From assembly GCF_001545035.1 (NCBI RefSeq), contig NZ_FCOJ02000017.1, positions 62,001-126,000 on the forward strand: a stretch of 64,000 bases of DNA, given 5' to 3'. The notes below the pieces were generated by a model, which worked only from the letters and a program-made list of their open reading frames with translations, did no database searches and was not told where the DNA came from. Every line of letters begins with the position of its first letter. Position 1 is the first letter of the stretch. Positions 1 through 8,485 of the stretch are shown piece by piece. Both the position numbers and the translations under genes were made by a program. This stretch comes from Caballeronia glebae (GTDB lineage Bacteria; Pseudomonadota; Gammaproteobacteria; Burkholderiales; Burkholderiaceae).

Positions 1-300
1 GACTGTTTCGACGCCCGTCGCGCGTGCCTCGATTTCGCGGATCGCACTCTCGATGCCGCTAAAGCCCTCGGAAATCTTGCGATAAAGAATCTCGCCGTTT
101 TCCGTGAGTTCGATGCCGCCGCGCACGCGCTCGAAAAGCCGCACGCCGATATGGTCTTCCATGCGCGCGAGCATGCGGCTGACCGCGGGTTGACTCACAT
201 AAAGCTCTTGCGCGGCGCGCGTGAAATTACCGCAGCGCGCGGCCGCTTCGAACACGAAAAGCGCATTGGCGCTCGGCAGTTTCTTGCGAAGGTTTGGCAT
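1..300 (-). CDS. LysR-family regulator, N-terminal part (cut by window edge)
   Basis: Reading the minus strand from the ATG at 298-300 gives 100 residues beginning MPNLRKKLPSANALFVFEAA, a LysR winged helix-turn-helix: the recognition region contains TRAAQELYVSQPAVSRMLARME, followed by LFER and the start of the linker helix. The effector-binding domain lies outside the window. The wording of the start resembles GcvA-type regulators of amino acid genes. It is divergent from the ABC/oxidase genes that begin at 401, so it is the likely local regulator of that cluster (inference from position). Confidence 0.85.
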   Translation of the reverse strand, partial: MPNLRKKLPSANALFVFEAAARCGNFTRAAQELYVSQPAVSRMLARMEDHIGVRLFERVRGGIELTENGEILYRKISEGFSGIESAIREIEARATGVETV

Positions 301-400
301 GACTTCATGTTATGCCCGATCCAACAATTTTGGAATTGCCGTCAAAAACATCGCGACTTAGTATTTTCCCAACCGCTCTATTTTCGACGAGACGAACGAC
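301..400. promoter_or_regulatory. divergent promoter region with possible LysR box
   Basis: This 100-bp gap separates the LysR gene from the divergent ABC ATPase. It is visibly AT-richer than its flanks and contains CAATTTTGGAATTG at 325-338, two CAATT/AATTG arms around a 4-bp centre, which fits the interrupted dyads bound by LysR proteins. No convincing -35/-10 pair was assigned. Confidence 0.35.
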
Positions 401-1477
401 ATGGACGCACGCGCTAAAACCGGAGTGTCGATAAGATCCGCGACCAAGCACTACGGCGCGGTAACGGCGCTCGATGACGTCTCGCTCGATATCGCGCCGG
501 GCGAATTCGTTTCGCTGCTCGGGCCTTCGGGTTCGGGCAAGACGACGCTGCTCGGCATTCTCGGCGGCTTCGTGCAGCCGAGTTCGGGCAGCGTGTGGGT
601 GGGCGAGCGCGACATTACATTTGCGCCGCCGCACAAGCGCGATATCGGCATCGTGTTTCAGAACTACGCGCTCTTTCCGCATATGACCGTGGGCGAGAAC
701 GTCGCGTTCTCGTTGCGCGCGCGTCGCGAGCCGAAATCGACGTGGGCGAAGCGCGTCGCCGAAGCACTCGCGATGGTCGAGCTAACAGGTTATGAAAGTC
801 GCGGCATTCATCAGCTTTCCGGCGGACAGAAGCAACGCGTGGCGCTCGCTCGCGCGATGGTGTTTCAACCGCAACTGATCCTGATGGACGAGCCTTTGTC
901 CGCGCTCGACAAGCAATTGCGCGAGACCATGCAGATCGAATTGCGCAGGCTGCATCGCCAGCTCGGCGCGACCATCGTCAACGTAACGCACGATCAGCGC
1001 GAGGCGCTCACGATGAGCGATCGCGTCGCCGTGTTGAAAGACGGCAGGCTCGTGCAGATCGATACGCCGGAGCGCCTGTATGACCGCCCTTGCGATGCGT
1101 TCGTCGCGAGCTTCATCGGCGAAGCGACGATGCTCGACGTCACGCGCGCCGGCGACGATGCCGTGCGTCTCGGCGATACGATTCTGCGCACCGCGCATCC
1201 GTTGCCGCGCGGCGAAAAGTTGCTGCTCGCGGTGCAGACCGAAAAGCTCGTCATCGACGGCGACAACCCTCATGCGCATACGAACCGCCTGTCGTGCCGC
1301 GTGACCGAAGTGCTTTATCAAGGCGAGAGCCTGCGTGTGTTCGCCGCGCTCGCCGACGGCACGCCGATCAGTCTGCGCCAGCCCGGCAGCCACGAAGCAC
1401 GCAAGCGCATTCCCGCGCCGGGCGCGTCGATGACCGTCGCGCTCGATCCGCAAGACACGATCGTCGTGTCGGCCTGA
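401..1477 (+). CDS. Polyamine-type ABC transporter ATPase (PotA-like)
   Basis: This 358-residue protein should power a binding-protein-dependent importer of the spermidine/putrescine (MOI) type at the inner membrane. Visible motifs: Walker A GPSGSGKTT about residues 42-50, Q-loop IVFQNYALFPH, signature LSGGQKQRVALARAM, Walker B LILMDEP and switch histidine VNVTHDQ. A C-terminal TOBE-like regulatory domain follows from about residue 240. Length fits PotA-type ATPases. It heads a plus-strand run with a HAD hydrolase, FAD oxidase and the two cognate permeases; the binding protein is encoded convergently at 8486-9547. The polyamine assignment is by family; the actual substrate may be another amine. 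Confidence 0.9.
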   Translation: MDARAKTGVSIRSATKHYGAVTALDDVSLDIAPGEFVSLLGPSGSGKTTLLGILGGFVQPSSGSVWVGERDITFAPPHKRDIGIVFQNYALFPHMTVGENVAFSLRARREPKSTWAKRVAEALAMVELTGYESRGIHQLSGGQKQRVALARAMVFQPQLILMDEPLSALDKQLRETMQIELRRLHRQLGATIVNVTHDQREALTMSDRVAVLKDGRLVQIDTPERLYDRPCDAFVASFIGEATMLDVTRAGDDAVRLGDTILRTAHPLPRGEKLLLAVQTEKLVIDGDNPHAHTNRLSCRVTEVLYQGESLRVFAALADGTPISLRQPGSHEARKRIPAPGASMTVALDPQDTIVVSA

Positions 1478-1488
1478 TTTCCTCTCAC

Positions 1489-1504
1489 CGCCCGTGCACG
1501 GGCG
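1489..1504 (+). other. Perfect 16-bp palindrome between potA-like and HAD genes
   Basis: CGCCCGTGCACGGGCG reads identically on both strands and lies 12 bp after the ATPase stop. It can form a short hairpin followed by ATTTCG but has no U-run, so an mRNA processing or attenuation hairpin is as likely as a terminator. The next gene has its own ribosome binding site, AAAGGA, at about 1537. Confidence 0.4.
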
Positions 1505-1549
1505 ATTTCGACCGCAAACGTAGATACGCAACCCGCAAAGGATGAAGCA

Positions 1550-2263
1550 ATGAATCTCACCGATTTCAAGGTCCTGACGTTCGATGTCGTCGGCACGCTG
1601 ATCAACTTCGAAAAGGGCGTGCTCGATTCCGTGCGCCGGCTGGGCGGACCGAAGGCGAAGGACCTGACCGACGATCAGATCTTCGAGCCGTACATGGAAG
1701 GGCGCGCGAAGCATCCGGGCCGGTCGAGTCATGAAATGGCGAACGTGTATCTGCATCTCGCGAGCAAACTCGGCTTGTCCGACGACGCGCAATCCGCCGC
1801 GGCATTCCAGCGCGATGTGCTCGAATGGCCCGCATTCGAAGACTCGGTCACTGCATTGAAGCGCTTGCGCAAGCACTTTCGCCTCGTCGCAATGACCAAT
1901 GCGGATCGCGTCGCGTTGTCGGCATATGCCCACACGCTCGGCGATCCGTTCGACGATAGCGTCTGCTGCGATGAAACGGGCGTTGCGAAACCCGATCCGC
2001 AATTCTTCGCCTATAACCGCGGACGTCAGGGCGCATTCGGCTACAAGTTCGGCGAGATTCTGCATACGGCGCAGAGCCAGTATCACGACATCGGCATTGC
2101 GACGAAGCTCGGTTATTCGACGTGCTGGATCGAGCGGCGTCAGGGCATGAAGGGTTTCGGCGCGACGCCCGTGCCCGAGGCCGTGACGACGCCGACCTGG
2201 AAGTTCGCGACGCTCGCCGAGCTCGCGGACGCCGTCGACGACGAAGTGCGCGCCGCCGCATAA
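1550..2263 (+). CDS. HAD-superfamily hydrolase, 2-haloacid dehalogenase-like
   Basis: A 237-residue cytosolic HAD hydrolase. Motif I is FDVVGTL about residues 10-16: the nucleophilic Asp is present but the second, acid/base Asp found in HAD phosphatases is Val. Haloacid dehalogenase-type HADs have FDVYGTL here, so the active site looks dehalogenase-like rather than phosphatase-like. Motif II is in AMTNAD, motif III the Lys of GVAKPDPQFF, and the motif IV region is near HTAQSQYHDIGIA. It is embedded between an ABC ATPase and an FAD oxidase, 2 bp before the latter. HAD genes of this sort recur in amine-catabolic clusters, but the substrate cannot be read from sequence. Confidence 0.8.
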   Translation: MNLTDFKVLTFDVVGTLINFEKGVLDSVRRLGGPKAKDLTDDQIFEPYMEGRAKHPGRSSHEMANVYLHLASKLGLSDDAQSAAAFQRDVLEWPAFEDSVTALKRLRKHFRLVAMTNADRVALSAYAHTLGDPFDDSVCCDETGVAKPDPQFFAYNRGRQGAFGYKFGEILHTAQSQYHDIGIATKLGYSTCWIERRQGMKGFGATPVPEAVTTPTWKFATLAELADAVDDEVRAAA

Positions 2264-2264
2264 C

Positions 2265-3605
2265 ATGCGCGCCCCGACGACACCTGCGCGCCCGCAACCC
2301 GAATCGCTATGGCGGGCGATGGCCGCGCGCGCGCCCGCCTCCGCGATGGACGCTCCGGTGAGCACGGGCTCGCCGCTCGCACGCGATCTCGATGTCGAGG
2401 TGGCGATCGTCGGCGCGGGGTATTCGGGCTTGAGCGCCGCGTATGCGCTGCAAAAGCGCGGCGTCGAATGCGCGGTGCTCGATGCGAATCCTGTCGGCTG
2501 GGGTGCGAGCGGGCGAAATGGCGGCGTAGTGTCGTCGAAGTTTCGTCTGTCGTTTCCGGCGATCGCCAGTGCGCATGGCGTCGATGTCGCGAAGCGCATG
2601 CATCGGCTCGCGCATGAAGGCGTGCGCACCGTCGAGGCGTTCATCGACGAGTTCAAGCTCGAACGCGCGCAATTCGAGCACACGGGCAGCCTGCGTTGCG
2701 CGCATACGCAACGCGCGTTGGAATCGATATGCGCCGAAGCGGACTGGGTTCGCACGACGCTCGGCGATACCTCGATGACCGTGCAGTCGAGCGCCGAAGT
2801 GGAACACGAAACGGGCTCGAAGAGCTTCGTCGGCGGCGTGTTGAGCGCGGACGCGGGCACGATCCTGCCGCTCGAATACGTGCGCGGCATCGCGGCGGCT
2901 TTGACCGTGCGCGGCGTGCCCATCTTCGAAGCGACGCCTGTCATCGAGATGTCGCGCGCGCAAGACGGCCGCGTGCTCTTGAGAGCGCCCGGCGGCACGG
3001 TGCGCGCGAAGCAGGTCATCGTCGCGACGAACGCGTATTCGAATCTGACCGAGGCCACGGCTTCGTATCATCGCGAGGTCGTGCCGTTCAGGAGCGCGAT
3101 GATCGCGACCGCGCGTTTATCGCCGGAACTCGATGCGCAATTGATGATCAATCGCCGCAGCTACACCGAAACGCGCCGCATGATGAAGTGGTTCCGCAAG
3201 GTCGATGGGCGCATGCTGTTCGGCGGTCGCGACGCGTTCGGCAAGGAAGGCGAGCCGACCGGATTCGATGCGCTGCAACGCGCGATGGTCGCGCTCTTTC
3301 CGCAACTGCGCGACGTGCCGGTGGAATATCGCTGGTCGGGTTATGTCGGCATGACCTTCAACGCGCTGCCGCACGTGGGACGCAGCGACGATGCGACCAC
3401 CTTCTGCCTCGGCTACAACGGCGCGGGCGTCGCGATGGCAAGTCTGATCGGCCAGCACGCCGCGGCGCTCGCGTTGGGCGAAAGGCCGGAACTCGCGTTG
3501 CTCGCGCAGGACGGTTTGCGGCCCGTGCCGTTTCATGCGTTGCGCGCGCCGGGTGTGAGACTCGTCGCCGCGTGGTATCAGTTTCTCGACGCCGTAGGTG
3601 CATGA
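2265..3605 (+). CDS. FAD-dependent amine oxidase, PuuB/DAO family
   Basis: This 446-residue flavoprotein belongs to the D-amino-acid-oxidase (DAO) fold family and most resembles gamma-glutamylputrescine oxidase-type proteins. The N-terminal dinucleotide fold is VAIVGAGYSGLSAAYALQKRG near residues 46-66, followed by VGWGASGRNGG, which binds the FAD isoalloxazine region in this family. The C-terminus has YRWSGYVGMTFNALPHVG and the FAD-contacting CLGYNGAGVAMASLIG. It would oxidise a primary or secondary amine to an imine/aldehyde, passing product to the aldehyde dehydrogenase at 5339. Its stop overlaps the next start as ATGA, indicating translational coupling with the permease. The exact amine is not established. 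Confidence 0.85.
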   Translation: MRAPTTPARPQPESLWRAMAARAPASAMDAPVSTGSPLARDLDVEVAIVGAGYSGLSAAYALQKRGVECAVLDANPVGWGASGRNGGVVSSKFRLSFPAIASAHGVDVAKRMHRLAHEGVRTVEAFIDEFKLERAQFEHTGSLRCAHTQRALESICAEADWVRTTLGDTSMTVQSSAEVEHETGSKSFVGGVLSADAGTILPLEYVRGIAAALTVRGVPIFEATPVIEMSRAQDGRVLLRAPGGTVRAKQVIVATNAYSNLTEATASYHREVVPFRSAMIATARLSPELDAQLMINRRSYTETRRMMKWFRKVDGRMLFGGRDAFGKEGEPTGFDALQRAMVALFPQLRDVPVEYRWSGYVGMTFNALPHVGRSDDATTFCLGYNGAGVAMASLIGQHAAALALGERPELALLAQDGLRPVPFHALRAPGVRLVAAWYQFLDAVGA

Positions 3606-4513
3606 TGACGACAGCGAAACGGATTCTCCAGGACAGCCCCGCGATGCAGACAGCGACGATCGATCCATCGGTGCGCCATCAGCGTCGCGAAGACCGCGCA
3701 ATGCTGATGTTGATGGCGCCCGCGTTGTTCGTGGTGGTCGTGCTGCTCGTCGTGCCGCTCGCGTGGTTGTCGTGGCAATCGTTCTATCACGACGGCGTGT
3801 TCTCGCTCGTGAACTACAGACGCGTTTTCACGGGCGCGTATCTCGACACGTTTCTGCTGACCTTCAAGCTCAGTCTCATCGTGACAGCCGTTACGCTGCT
3901 GCTCGGCTATCCGGTTGCGTATTTCGCGGCATCGATATCGCCGCGATGGAGCGCGCTCGTGCTCGGCATGGTCATCCTGCCTTTCTGGACCAGTGTGCTC
4001 GTGCGCACGTATGCGTGGCTCGTGCTCTTGCAGCGCACGGGGCTCATCAACAAGTCGCTGCTCGGCATGGGCCTGATCGAGCGCCCGTTGCAGCTTTCGT
4101 ATAACCAGTTCGGCACGATCATCGCGATGGTGCACATTCTTTTGCCGTTCATGGTGCTGCCGCTTTACTCCGCGATGCAGAAGATTCCGCCGAATCTTTC
4201 GCAGGCGGGCGCGAGCCTCGGCGGTTCGCCGCTGCACGTGTTCTTGCGCGTGTTTCTGCCGCTGTCGATGAGCGGCGTGCTCGCGGGCGTTACGCTCGTC
4301 TTCGTGCTGTGCCTCGGCTTCTATATCACGCCCGAACTGATGGGCGGCGGCAAGTCGATGATGGTCTCGATGATCGTGAGCCGCAACGTCGAGATCTACA
4401 ACAGTTGGGGCGCGGCAAGCTCGGTGAGCGTGGTGCTGCTCATCTGCGTGTTCGCGATCTTCTATGGCGTGAGCCGCGTGATTCCGCTCGAAAAGACGCT
4501 GGGAGCGAAATGA
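3602..4513 (+). CDS. Polyamine-type ABC transporter permease (PotB-like)
   Basis: A 303-residue inner-membrane permease. After a charged 32-residue N-terminus there are about six hydrophobic segments, starting with MLMLMAPALFVVVVLLVVPL. The EAA-like coupling loop is LSQAGASLGGSPLHVFLRVFLPLS near residues 198-221. The start chosen is the ATG at 3602, which overlaps the preceding oxidase stop by 4 bp; the frame stays open far upstream but that is antisense-type noise over the oxidase gene. The stop overlaps the next permease start. It pairs with the ATPase at 401, the permease at 4510 and the binding protein at 8486. Confidence 0.9.
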   Translation: MMTTAKRILQDSPAMQTATIDPSVRHQRREDRAMLMLMAPALFVVVVLLVVPLAWLSWQSFYHDGVFSLVNYRRVFTGAYLDTFLLTFKLSLIVTAVTLLLGYPVAYFAASISPRWSALVLGMVILPFWTSVLVRTYAWLVLLQRTGLINKSLLGMGLIERPLQLSYNQFGTIIAMVHILLPFMVLPLYSAMQKIPPNLSQAGASLGGSPLHVFLRVFLPLSMSGVLAGVTLVFVLCLGFYITPELMGGGKSMMVSMIVSRNVEIYNSWGAASSVSVVLLICVFAIFYGVSRVIPLEKTLGAK

Positions 4514-5319
4514 TGCAAATGAGGCATTCCATATCGCTTGGCCGCGTGACGCTCGGTGCATCGGTCATGCTGATACTCGCGTTTCTGATGATTCCCGTGG
4601 TTATCGTCGTGCCGCTGTCTTTCTCCGATGCGCGCTTCCTGACGTTTCCGCCGCCGGCTTATTCGTGGCGCTGGTATCACGCGTTCTTCGATAACCCCGC
4701 GTGGATCGATGCGGCCAAGACCACCTTCGCGGCATCGACGTGCGCGGCCCTTATCGCCACGCCGCTCGGCATTGCGGCGGCATACGGCATCCAGTACGGA
4801 TCGCACTGGTCCTTGCGGTATTTGCGCACCTTGCTGATGCTGCCGTTGATGGTGCCGATCATCATCGTCGCGGTGGGCGTGTTCTTCGTCTTCACGCAGA
4901 TGGGCTATGTGAATACGCTCGGCGGTCTCGTCATCGCGGATACGATGCTCGGTCTGCCATATGTGCTGATTTCCGTCGGCGCGGATTTGCGCACGTTCGA
5001 TCGCACGCAGGAGATGGTTGCGCGCAGTCTCGGCATGAATCGCTTTCGCGCGTTCATGGCGGTGACGTTGCCGCAGATAAAAGCGAGCGTGATTTCCGGC
5101 GCCGTGTTCGTGTTCATTCAGGCGCTCGATGAAACCGTGGTTGCGCTCTTCATTTCGGGCGGCAACAATCAGACGCTCACGCGTCGTATGTTCGTCACGT
5201 TGCGCGATGAAATCGATCCGACTATCGCCGCCATTAGCACGATGCTGACGGCGTTGACCTTGTGCCTCGTGATGATCGTCGTCGTGAGCCGGCGTTCTTC
5301 GGCGGCGGCGCGAGCCTGA
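4510..5319 (+). CDS. Polyamine-type ABC transporter permease (PotC-like)
   Basis: A 269-residue inner-membrane permease, second half of the heterodimer with the PotB-like protein. Six hydrophobic segments are visible, the first VMLILAFLMIPVVIVVPLSF. The cytoplasmic coupling loop is MVARSLGMNRFRAFMAVTLPQ near residues 168-188. The start ATG at 4510 overlaps the upstream stop within ATGA; a second ATG follows directly, so Met1 or Met2 could be used. The gene is followed after 19 bp by an aldehyde dehydrogenase, keeping uptake and oxidation enzymes in one transcript. Confidence 0.9.
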   Translation: MMQMRHSISLGRVTLGASVMLILAFLMIPVVIVVPLSFSDARFLTFPPPAYSWRWYHAFFDNPAWIDAAKTTFAASTCAALIATPLGIAAAYGIQYGSHWSLRYLRTLLMLPLMVPIIIVAVGVFFVFTQMGYVNTLGGLVIADTMLGLPYVLISVGADLRTFDRTQEMVARSLGMNRFRAFMAVTLPQIKASVISGAVFVFIQALDETVVALFISGGNNQTLTRRMFVTLRDEIDPTIAAISTMLTALTLCLVMIVVVSRRSSAAARA

Positions 5320-5338
5320 ATCTTTTAAATCAAAAGTT

Positions 5339-6766
5339 ATGCGACATCTACAGCAGTTCTATATCGATGGTGAATGGGTCGAACCGTCGGGCAACACGCG
5401 TATGCCGGTTATCGATCCGTCGACTGAAGAAGTTATCGGCGAAGTCGCGCTAGGCGATGCGCGCGATGTCGATCGCGCGGTCGCGGCGGCGCGGCGTGCG
5501 TTTGCATCGTTTTCGCAGACGAGCGTGGAGGAGCGCGTCGCGCTGTTGAAGCGCCTGCTCGAAGCGTATGTCGCGCGTTACGACGAAATGGCCGACGTCA
5601 TCTCGCGCGAGATCGGCGCGCCAACGAAGCTCGCGCATGCGTGGCAGGCCGCGCTCGGCAAGCGGCATATCGAAGAGACCTTGCGCACGGTAGAAAACTT
5701 CCCGTGGCAGCGCAGGAAGGGCACGACGCTCGTCAATCACGAACCCGTGGGCGTGGCCGCGCTCATCACGCCGTGGAACTGGCCGATCAATCAGATCGTC
5801 TGCAAGGTCGCGCCGGCGCTCGCGGCGGGATGCACGGTGGTGTTGAAGCCGAGCGAAGTATCGCCGATGAACGCCGTGCTCTTCGCGGAAATCGTCGATG
5901 CGGCGGGCGTGCCCAAAGGCGTGTTCAATCTTGTCAACGGCGATGGTCCGACGGTCGGCGCCGCGTTGAGCGCGCATCCGGATGTCGATATGGTGTCGTT
6001 CACCGGATCGACGCGCGCGGGCATCGAAATCGCGAAGCTGGCCGCGCCGACGGTGAAGCGCGTGCATCAGGAACTCGGCGGCAAGTCGGCGAACATCCTG
6101 CTCGACGATGCCGATTTCGAAGCCGCCGTTACCGCTGGCGTGAATTCATGCTTCAGCAATAGCGGTCAATCGTGCAACGCGCCGACGCGCATGCTCGTGC
6201 CCGCATCGCGTCACGATGAAGCGGTCGGCATCGCGTTGCGCGCGGCGCAAAAGCATCGCGTTGGACCGGCCAGCGATCCGGCGACGACGATGGGCCCGGT
6301 CGTAAGCGACGTGCAGTTCGGCCGCGTGCAAAGGCTGATCGATATCGGCATAGAAGAGGGCGCTGCATTGGTTGCGGGCGGCGCGGGACGCCCCGATGGA
6401 TTCGAACGCGGCTACTTCGTGAAGCCGACCGTGTTCGCGAACGTGAATCCGTCGATGACCATCGCGCGCGAGGAAATCTTCGGGCCGGTGCTCGCGATCA
6501 TGCCGTATCGCGATGAAGAAGAAGCGATCGACATTGCAAACGACACGCCCTATGGATTGGCGGCTTATGTGCAATCCGGCGATCAGGAACGTGCGCGGCG
6601 CGTTGCGATGAGAATGCGCGCGAGCAGTGTCTACGTGAACTATCCGGCGTGGGACCCGGGCTCGCCGTTCGGCGGCTATAAGCAGTCGGGCAACGGGCGC
6701 GAGTACGGCGAGTGGGGGCTGGAAGCGTTTCTCGAAGTGAAGGGAATCGTGGGTTACGGCGCGTAG
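5339..6766 (+). CDS. NAD(P)+-dependent aldehyde dehydrogenase
   Basis: A 475-residue cytosolic aldehyde dehydrogenase. The catalytic Cys is C279 in NSGQSCNAP and the general base Glu is E245 in HQELGGKSA. The coenzyme-binding region includes ITPWNWP and FTGSTRAG, and the C-terminus has the family's GGYKQSGNGRE. It most likely oxidises the aminoaldehyde made by the upstream FAD oxidase (inference from operon order). It ends 13 bp inside the 3' end of the convergent GMC oxidoreductase gene. A role like PuuC (gamma-glutamyl-aminobutyraldehyde oxidation) is plausible but not proven. Confidence 0.9.
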   Translation: MRHLQQFYIDGEWVEPSGNTRMPVIDPSTEEVIGEVALGDARDVDRAVAAARRAFASFSQTSVEERVALLKRLLEAYVARYDEMADVISREIGAPTKLAHAWQAALGKRHIEETLRTVENFPWQRRKGTTLVNHEPVGVAALITPWNWPINQIVCKVAPALAAGCTVVLKPSEVSPMNAVLFAEIVDAAGVPKGVFNLVNGDGPTVGAALSAHPDVDMVSFTGSTRAGIEIAKLAAPTVKRVHQELGGKSANILLDDADFEAAVTAGVNSCFSNSGQSCNAPTRMLVPASRHDEAVGIALRAAQKHRVGPASDPATTMGPVVSDVQFGRVQRLIDIGIEEGAALVAGGAGRPDGFERGYFVKPTVFANVNPSMTIAREEIFGPVLAIMPYRDEEEAIDIANDTPYGLAAYVQSGDQERARRVAMRMRASSVYVNYPAWDPGSPFGGYKQSGNGREYGEWGLEAFLEVKGIVGYGA

Positions 6767-8478
6767 TTCACAGCTTGCGAGGCCGGTTCCTGTTTGCCCG
6801 GGACCGCGCCGCGCAGCGTATCAGCCAGGCGTTCCGCGATCATGATCGTCGGCACGTTCGTATTGGCGCATGGAATCGACGGCATCAGCGATGCGTCGCA
6901 TACGTGCAGGCCTTCGACGCCATGCACCGCGCCGCGTGCATCGGTCACGGCCAGCGGGTCCTTCGAAGAACCCATGCGGCACGTCCCCGATGGATGCCAC
7001 GTGCCGCCGACATTGCGCATGACGAACTGCGTCATCGCGCTATCGTCGGAAAGCAATTCGTCGATGGTAATGCCCTGCGTCACGACGCTTTTGATCAACG
7101 CGCCGCGCAGCGGTCCGGCGATATCGAGCAACGCGCTCAACGTGCCGCGCTGCAGCGCATTCCATTTCCCCGGCACGGCCACCGCCGCCACGCGCGGTGA
7201 ATAGCTCGACGCAAAGATCACATCGCGACGTGCGTCCATCGAAGGCGACGCGAGAATGGAAGCGCCGAAACGCAACGCGAGCTTGAGCCGTTCGAGATCG
7301 CGGGAATCGGAGAGCATCGCGAAATCGACGCTGGGTTCATCGAATGCACTTGCGGATGCAAGCGTCACGCGCCCGCGCGAATAAGATTTGTTGACCCAGA
7401 AGAAGATCGTGCCCAGCCGATAACCCACCGAATGCCAGCCCGAGCGCGACAGGATCGCGCCGTGCATGTCACCTTGAACGGTATTCGCGAGGCCCGACGA
7501 GAAGCGCACGATCGCCTGCTCATGATGTTCGTCGGGAAACGGCGTGCGTGCGGCGCGCGGCAAGAACGCGGACACGGCAATCGACGGATGCTCCATCAGA
7601 TTGCGCCCGACGCCCGCGCGATCCGCCACCACGTCGATGCCGAGCGCGGCGAGTTCGTCGCCGGGGCCGATGCCGCTTCTCATCAGCAATGCGGGACTGT
7701 GAATAGCACCCGCCGATACGATCACGCGACGCGCCCGCAAGTCTTCACGCGTGCCATCGGCGCGAACGATGCGCGCGCCGACCGCGCGTTTGCCATCGAA
7801 CAGAATGCGCTCGACGACTTCGCCGGTGCGTATCGTCAGATTGCTGCGTGCGCGCGCGGCGTCGTCGAGATAGCACACGGAAGTCGGGATGCGTTCGCCC
7901 TTCGCGCTTACCGCGATCGAACCGATGAACGTGCCGTCTTCCCAAGGCCCGTTCTGATCGTCGTGCAAGGCATGGCCGCGCTCGGCGAGTGAGCCGAGCA
8001 CCCCGCGCACGAACGGAGAAATGCGCGGCGATGCGGTGCGTTGAATGCGCAACGGACCATCGTCGCCGTGCAACGGGCCTTGAAAATCGCAATCCGTTTC
8101 GAGTTTGCGAAAGTAGGGAAGGCACGCTTGCCAGTTCCAGCCATCGGCGCCGAGCGTTTCCCATTCATCGTAATCGGATGGCGAACCGCGATTGGCCATC
8201 AGCGCATTGATGGCGGAGCCGCCGCCTAAAAGCCGCGCCTGTTCATAGCGCCGCGTCGCAACGCGTTCGCTCATGCGCGCCTTCAAGGTCCGCCAGATGT
8301 TGCGCGTGTCGAGATACGCGCGGCCCGGATAGCGGCTGCGAATGGCATCGGGCATCGTGCGCGCGGAGATATCGCGGCCCGCTTCGACGAGACACACCGT
8401 TGCGTGCGCATCTTCGGAAAGGCGCGCGGCCAGCACACAGCCGGCCGAGCCGCCGCCCAGAATCAGAAAGTCGAACAC
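6754..8478 (-). CDS. GMC-family oxidoreductase (choline dehydrogenase-like)
   Basis: A 574-residue FAD enzyme of the glucose-methanol-choline family. It begins with the nucleotide-binding sequence FLILGGGSAGCVLAARLSE, has the second signature LLGGGSAINALMANRG near residue 92, GVGRNLMEHP mid-protein, and the C-terminal active-site HPSGTCRMG followed by CDASLMPSIPCANTNVPT. The frame is open upstream, but the only sensible start is GTG at 8476-8478, 7 bp after the binding-protein gene; residues further upstream overlap that gene and are not family-like. It would oxidise an alcohol to an aldehyde. Co-transcribed with the ABC binding protein, it converges on the aldehyde dehydrogenase. Confidence 0.85.
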   Translation of the reverse strand: MFDFLILGGGSAGCVLAARLSEDAHATVCLVEAGRDISARTMPDAIRSRYPGRAYLDTRNIWRTLKARMSERVATRRYEQARLLGGGSAINALMANRGSPSDYDEWETLGADGWNWQACLPYFRKLETDCDFQGPLHGDDGPLRIQRTASPRISPFVRGVLGSLAERGHALHDDQNGPWEDGTFIGSIAVSAKGERIPTSVCYLDDAARARSNLTIRTGEVVERILFDGKRAVGARIVRADGTREDLRARRVIVSAGAIHSPALLMRSGIGPGDELAALGIDVVADRAGVGRNLMEHPSIAVSAFLPRAARTPFPDEHHEQAIVRFSSGLANTVQGDMHGAILSRSGWHSVGYRLGTIFFWVNKSYSRGRVTLASASAFDEPSVDFAMLSDSRDLERLKLALRFGASILASPSMDARRDVIFASSYSPRVAAVAVPGKWNALQRGTLSALLDIAGPLRGALIKSVVTQGITIDELLSDDSAMTQFVMRNVGGTWHPSGTCRMGSSKDPLAVTDARGAVHGVEGLHVCDASLMPSIPCANTNVPTIMIAERLADTLRGAVPGKQEPASQAVNYAP

Positions 8479-8485
8479 GCAGGCG

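Noticed and set aside
782..3058. 758-residue open frame on the minus strand across the ATPase, HAD and oxidase genes
   Set aside because: Arg/Ala/His-rich composition without family motifs, directly antisense to three genes with intact catalytic motifs; a product of high-GC third positions.
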